NCBI GenBank assembly: GCA_027079305.1
Contig: JALWVU010000071.1
Span: 1-37,483 of the forward strand
Direction of reading: 5' to 3'
Origin: Aquificaceae bacterium
GTDB lineage: Bacteria; Aquificota; Aquificia; Aquificales; Aquificaceae
DNA: 37,483 bases
The notes under the pieces are model-generated. The model searched no databases. It was not told the DNA's origin and worked only from the letters and a program-made list of their open reading frames with translations. This document shows positions 35,302 to 37,483 of the stretch, piece after piece; the stretch's first letter is position 1; each line of letters opens with the position of its first letter. The position numbers were made by a program, and so were the translations under genes.

Positions 35302-35930
35302 GATACGTCTACGGGGAGCTGTGCAAAAACAGAGAGAGCTTCGCGGACAGGATCTACACATCGGAGGATACCTTCGCGGTCGCGGACGGTATGGGAACCG
35401 GACCAGGAGGTAGACTCGCCGCTGAGAAGGCCATATCGCTGGTGGATCGTAGCAGACCCTTTAAATCCTTGGACGAGATAAGAGGCTTTTTTGAGGAGGC
35501 CAACAGGGAAATAATGAAGGAGATAGCGAGGCTCGGAGACAGGCACGTGGCGGGAACTACCCTGAGCCTTCTTAGCTTTACTGACGATACTTTCCTGGTG
35601 GGGCATGTGGGAGACTCAAGAATATACCTGTTCAGGAACGGCAAATTAAAACTGCTGACACAGGATCAAATCACTTACAGGAATGGAAAGAAGTACGTGA
35701 AAGCCCTCGGAATAGAGTGGAGGCCGGAGGTCTACACTCTCGAGGATACCTTCCGGGAGGGAGATGTGTTCCTGCTCGTATCGGACGGCGTGGTGGACAG
35801 TCTCTCCGATCCGGAGATAGAATCGCTCCTCTGTCCAGATATAGAGCGGAGTGCGGAAAGGATACTGAGCCTTTACAGGGAGAACTGTCCTGAGGAGGAC
35901 CTCTCCTTCATCATAGTGGGTGTGGACTGA
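35298..35930 (+). CDS. PP2C-family Ser/Thr protein phosphatase
   Basis: A 210-residue PPM phosphatase, expected to reverse the partner kinase. Metal-binding and core motifs: VADGMG (28-33), AGTTLSLL (85-92), VGDSRIYLF (104-112), LVSDGVVDSLSD in the second half and a final EEDLSFIIV where family members have DNxT. It is slightly short compared with typical PP2C (about 230-250), because the N-terminal TRxxNED-type segment is abbreviated to KNRESFAD. The start is a TTG overlapping the kinase stop, with GGAGGG (35286-35291) in place. The family needs Mn2+ or Mg2+. Confidence 0.9.
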   Translation: MRYVYGELCKNRESFADRIYTSEDTFAVADGMGTGPGGRLAAEKAISLVDRSRPFKSLDEIRGFFEEANREIMKEIARLGDRHVAGTTLSLLSFTDDTFLVGHVGDSRIYLFRNGKLKLLTQDQITYRNGKKYVKALGIEWRPEVYTLEDTFREGDVFLLVSDGVVDSLSDPEIESLLCPDIERSAERILSLYRENCPEEDLSFIIVGVD

Positions 35931-35958
35931 GGATTTTCAAATATACTATTCTGTGATC

Positions 35959-36552
35959 ATGAGCTTCGTCAGCAGAGGAGTAAAACCCTACTTTGAAAAA
36001 TCGGTAGAGCCCATCGTGGACTTTATCTCCCAGAGGGGGATACATCCAAATCTCATAACGCTGAGCGGTTTGATTCTGGTTGCGCTCGGTTCTCTCGCCC
36101 TTTACTCGGAGCTGAACGTCCTTGCCCTCCTTTTCCTCGGTGCGGGGGCACTCTTGGACGCGGTGGACGGCGCTGTGGCAAGGAGGATGGAGCTTCAGTC
36201 GGACTTCGGAGCCTTTCTGGACTCCACCGTGGACAGGTTCTCGGACTCTCTTCCCTTTATAGCCCTCGGGGCCCTTTACGCCCAGATGGGTGAAGTTGCG
36301 GGAGTTCTGCTGGCCTTCCTCTCGCTCGTAGGGTCATACGGGGTCAGCTACACAAGGGCCAGAGCGGAGTCCTTAGGAGTCTTCGGTATAGGTGGCCTTT
36401 TTGAGAGGACCGAGAGGTGGATAGTTCTTCTGGTGGGCATAGCGGTGGATCTGATACCTCTCGCACTGCTCATAATAGCGGTCGGGAGCTTTGCAACCAC
36501 CTTACAGAGGGTATACGAGGTCAAGAAGGCCCTCGAGGGGAGGTTCCTGTGA
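35959..36552 (+). CDS. CDP-alcohol phosphatidyltransferase
   Basis: A 197-residue membrane enzyme of phospholipid synthesis. The signature D67-x2-D70-G-x2-A-R75-x8-G84-x3-D88-x3-D92 is complete, and about six membrane helices surround it. YTRARAESLGVFGIGGLFERTERW resembles the archaeal/actinobacterial inositol-phosphate branch more than PgsA or PssA, so phosphatidylinositol(-phosphate) synthesis is a reasonable guess, not a certainty. ATG 35959 is chosen over 35920, since the conserved protein starts there and the upstream codons lie across the PP2C end. TATACT (35942-35947) lies 11 bases before it. It overlaps ebfC (GTGA). Confidence 0.86.
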   Translation: MSFVSRGVKPYFEKSVEPIVDFISQRGIHPNLITLSGLILVALGSLALYSELNVLALLFLGAGALLDAVDGAVARRMELQSDFGAFLDSTVDRFSDSLPFIALGALYAQMGEVAGVLLAFLSLVGSYGVSYTRARAESLGVFGIGGLFERTERWIVLLVGIAVDLIPLALLIIAVGSFATTLQRVYEVKKALEGRFL

Positions 36553-36854
36553 ACATCTACGATATGATGAAACAGCTGAAGAACCTTCAGCGGAGCTTCG
36601 AGGAGGTCAAGAAGGAGCTTCGTCTCAGGAAGGAGGTGGTGGAAGAGAGCGGGGTTGAGATAATCTTCAACGGCCTTGGGGAGATAGTGGACATAGAGAT
36701 CAAGGATGAAAGTCTGAAAGGAGACTGGGAAAAGCTCAGGCCCATCCTCATGGATCTCATAAACAGGGCCCAGGACATCTCGAGGGACATGGCCAAGGAG
36801 GAGTTCGGCAAGAGGTTCGGAGGTCTTCTGGGAGGCCTGGGACTTGGCTTTTGA
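36549..36854 (+). CDS. ebfC: YbaB/EbfC nucleoid-associated protein
   Basis: A 101-residue YbaB/EbfC protein, a small dimeric tweezer-like DNA-binding protein. NIYDMMKQLKNLQRSFEEVKKEL is the N-terminal helix, then VEIIFNGLGEIVDIEI, KLRPILMDLINRAQDISRDMAKEEF and the Gly/Leu-rich tail GGLLGGLGLGF. The start is a GTG at 36549 overlapping the preceding stop (GTGA), with AGGGGAGG a few bases upstream. An in-frame ATG at 36417 inside the previous gene would add 44 unrelated residues. It sits directly before recR with an 11-base overlap, the standard ybaB-recR arrangement, which confirms the call. Confidence 0.92.
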   Translation: MNIYDMMKQLKNLQRSFEEVKKELRLRKEVVEESGVEIIFNGLGEIVDIEIKDESLKGDWEKLRPILMDLINRAQDISRDMAKEEFGKRFGGLLGGLGLGF

Positions 36855-37452
36855 AGATGTCTTCCCCGAACCTTTGAAGAAGGCCCTGGAGAACATAACC
36901 AGGATCCCCACCTACGGCGAGAGGGGGGCAAACAGACTCCTTTACAACCTCCTCAAGCTCGAGCCTCAGGAGAGGAGAGAGGTAGTAGAGAGCATCCTGG
37001 ATGCTGTGGAGAAGCTCAGGCCTTGCAGGGAATGCTTCCTCGTGACGGACGGTGATCTCTGCAGGATATGCTCCGATCCAAAAAGGAGCAAGAGGTTTAT
37101 CTGCGTGGTGGAGGAGTCCCAGGATGCCTACGCGGTGGAGAGGCTCGAGAGATACAAGGGGGTCTACCACGTCCTCCAGGGGAGGATAGCTCCCTTGGAG
37201 GGTATCTCTCCCCAGGACCTTACCATAGACAGGCTCTTAGAGAGGATAGAGAAGAACAGGGTAAAGGAGGTCATAATAGCCACCAACCCCAACGCGGAGG
37301 GTGAGGCTACCGCCAACTACCTGATAAGGCTGATAGGGGATCGCTTTAAAAATGTAAAGACGAGCAGGATCTCCTACGGCCTTCAGTTCGGATCACTGCT
37401 GGAGTTCGTGGACGAGCTCTCCCTCGAGAAGTCCTTCGAAAACAGGAAGTAA
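36844..37452 (+). CDS. recR: Recombination mediator RecR
   Basis: A 202-residue RecR, which with RecO and RecF helps load RecA on gapped DNA. Order of parts: helix-hairpin-helix LENITRIPTYGERGANRLLYNLL, a C4 zinc site CRECFLVTDGDLCRIC (about 61-76), and a TOPRIM domain starting ICVVEESQDAYAVER with EVIIATNPNAEGEATANYL. The last strand and SRISYGL motif are present, so the gene is complete (usual length about 200). The start is TTG 36844, in the end of ebfC, with GGAGG (36831-36835) 8 bases before it. The gene ends 31 bases before the window edge; nothing can be called in that remainder. Confidence 0.95.
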   Translation: MAFEDVFPEPLKKALENITRIPTYGERGANRLLYNLLKLEPQERREVVESILDAVEKLRPCRECFLVTDGDLCRICSDPKRSKRFICVVEESQDAYAVERLERYKGVYHVLQGRIAPLEGISPQDLTIDRLLERIEKNRVKEVIIATNPNAEGEATANYLIRLIGDRFKNVKTSRISYGLQFGSLLEFVDELSLEKSFENRK

Positions 37453-37483
37453 ACCTCGTCTTCGTCCACGTAGAGGACCGCCT

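Noticed and set aside
37453-37483. Possible end of a minus-strand gene entering from the right edge
   Set aside because: Only 31 bases remain and the candidate frame would overlap recR substantially; too little to judge.

Overview
The window looks like chromosomal DNA from a thermophilic, chemolithoautotrophic bacterium of the Aquificaceae (Aquifex/Hydrogenobacter/Hydrogenivirga/Thermocrinis type). The best evidence is the gene at 18205-19506. It has the layout of the large subunit of citryl-CoA synthetase, an enzyme of the Aquificaceae version of the reductive TCA cycle. Supporting signs are the Aquifex-like CRISPR repeat, a TusA-DUF3343 sulfur-carrier fusion, heavy AGG/AGA/ATA codon use, charged thermophile-like proteins and very tight packing with overlapping gene ends. 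The genus assignment is inference.

Layout. 1-5247: gyrB end, tandem Usp, PBP1A (minus), DksA/TraR protein, copper-chaperone-like HMA protein, prfB. 5248-7628: AT-rich promoter region, exported multicopper oxidase, terminator, convergent outer-membrane barrel gene. 7654-13752: gapA-hisS, a minus-strand pair (TusA-DUF3343 and a membrane GAF-like sensor), then cysS-folD. 13725-17178: minus-strand argS, SPOR protein, TPR-SPOR lipoprotein. 17194-18204: non-coding block with a folded element, CRISPR leader and a nine-repeat array without cas genes. 18205-25034: ccsA, an AT-rich two-gene restriction-modification system, metE. 25050-26017: small lipoprotein and about 490 bases of mostly non-coding, repeat-bearing DNA. 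26018-29910: dicarboxylate/glutamate symporter, ROK kinase, FliK-like protein, free-standing FlhB C-terminal domain. 29891-33553: NfeD protease (minus), rimI, hpt, MDR dehydrogenase, small NifU-like protein (minus). 33578-37452: dapA, Ser/Thr kinase, PP2C phosphatase, CDP-alcohol phosphatidyltransferase, ybaB/ebfC, recR in one run.

How it works together. Most genes are housekeeping: translation (prfB, hisS, cysS, argS), envelope (PBP1A, SPOR proteins, phosphatidyltransferase), central carbon (ccsA, gapA), amino acids and C1 (metE, folD, dapA). The accessory part is 17.2-26.0 kb, with the CRISPR array and the restriction-modification pair on either side of ccsA, followed by metE, a small lipoprotein and remnant-like DNA.

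The two strongest unusual signals are these. (1) The restriction-modification protein joins an HsdR-type nuclease domain to an HsdM methyltransferase, with a separate HsdS and no motor subunit in view. (2) At many transcription-unit starts a TATAAT-like box ends only 6-9 bases before the start codon. This implies leaderless mRNAs, and several boxes are palindromic and shared by divergent genes.
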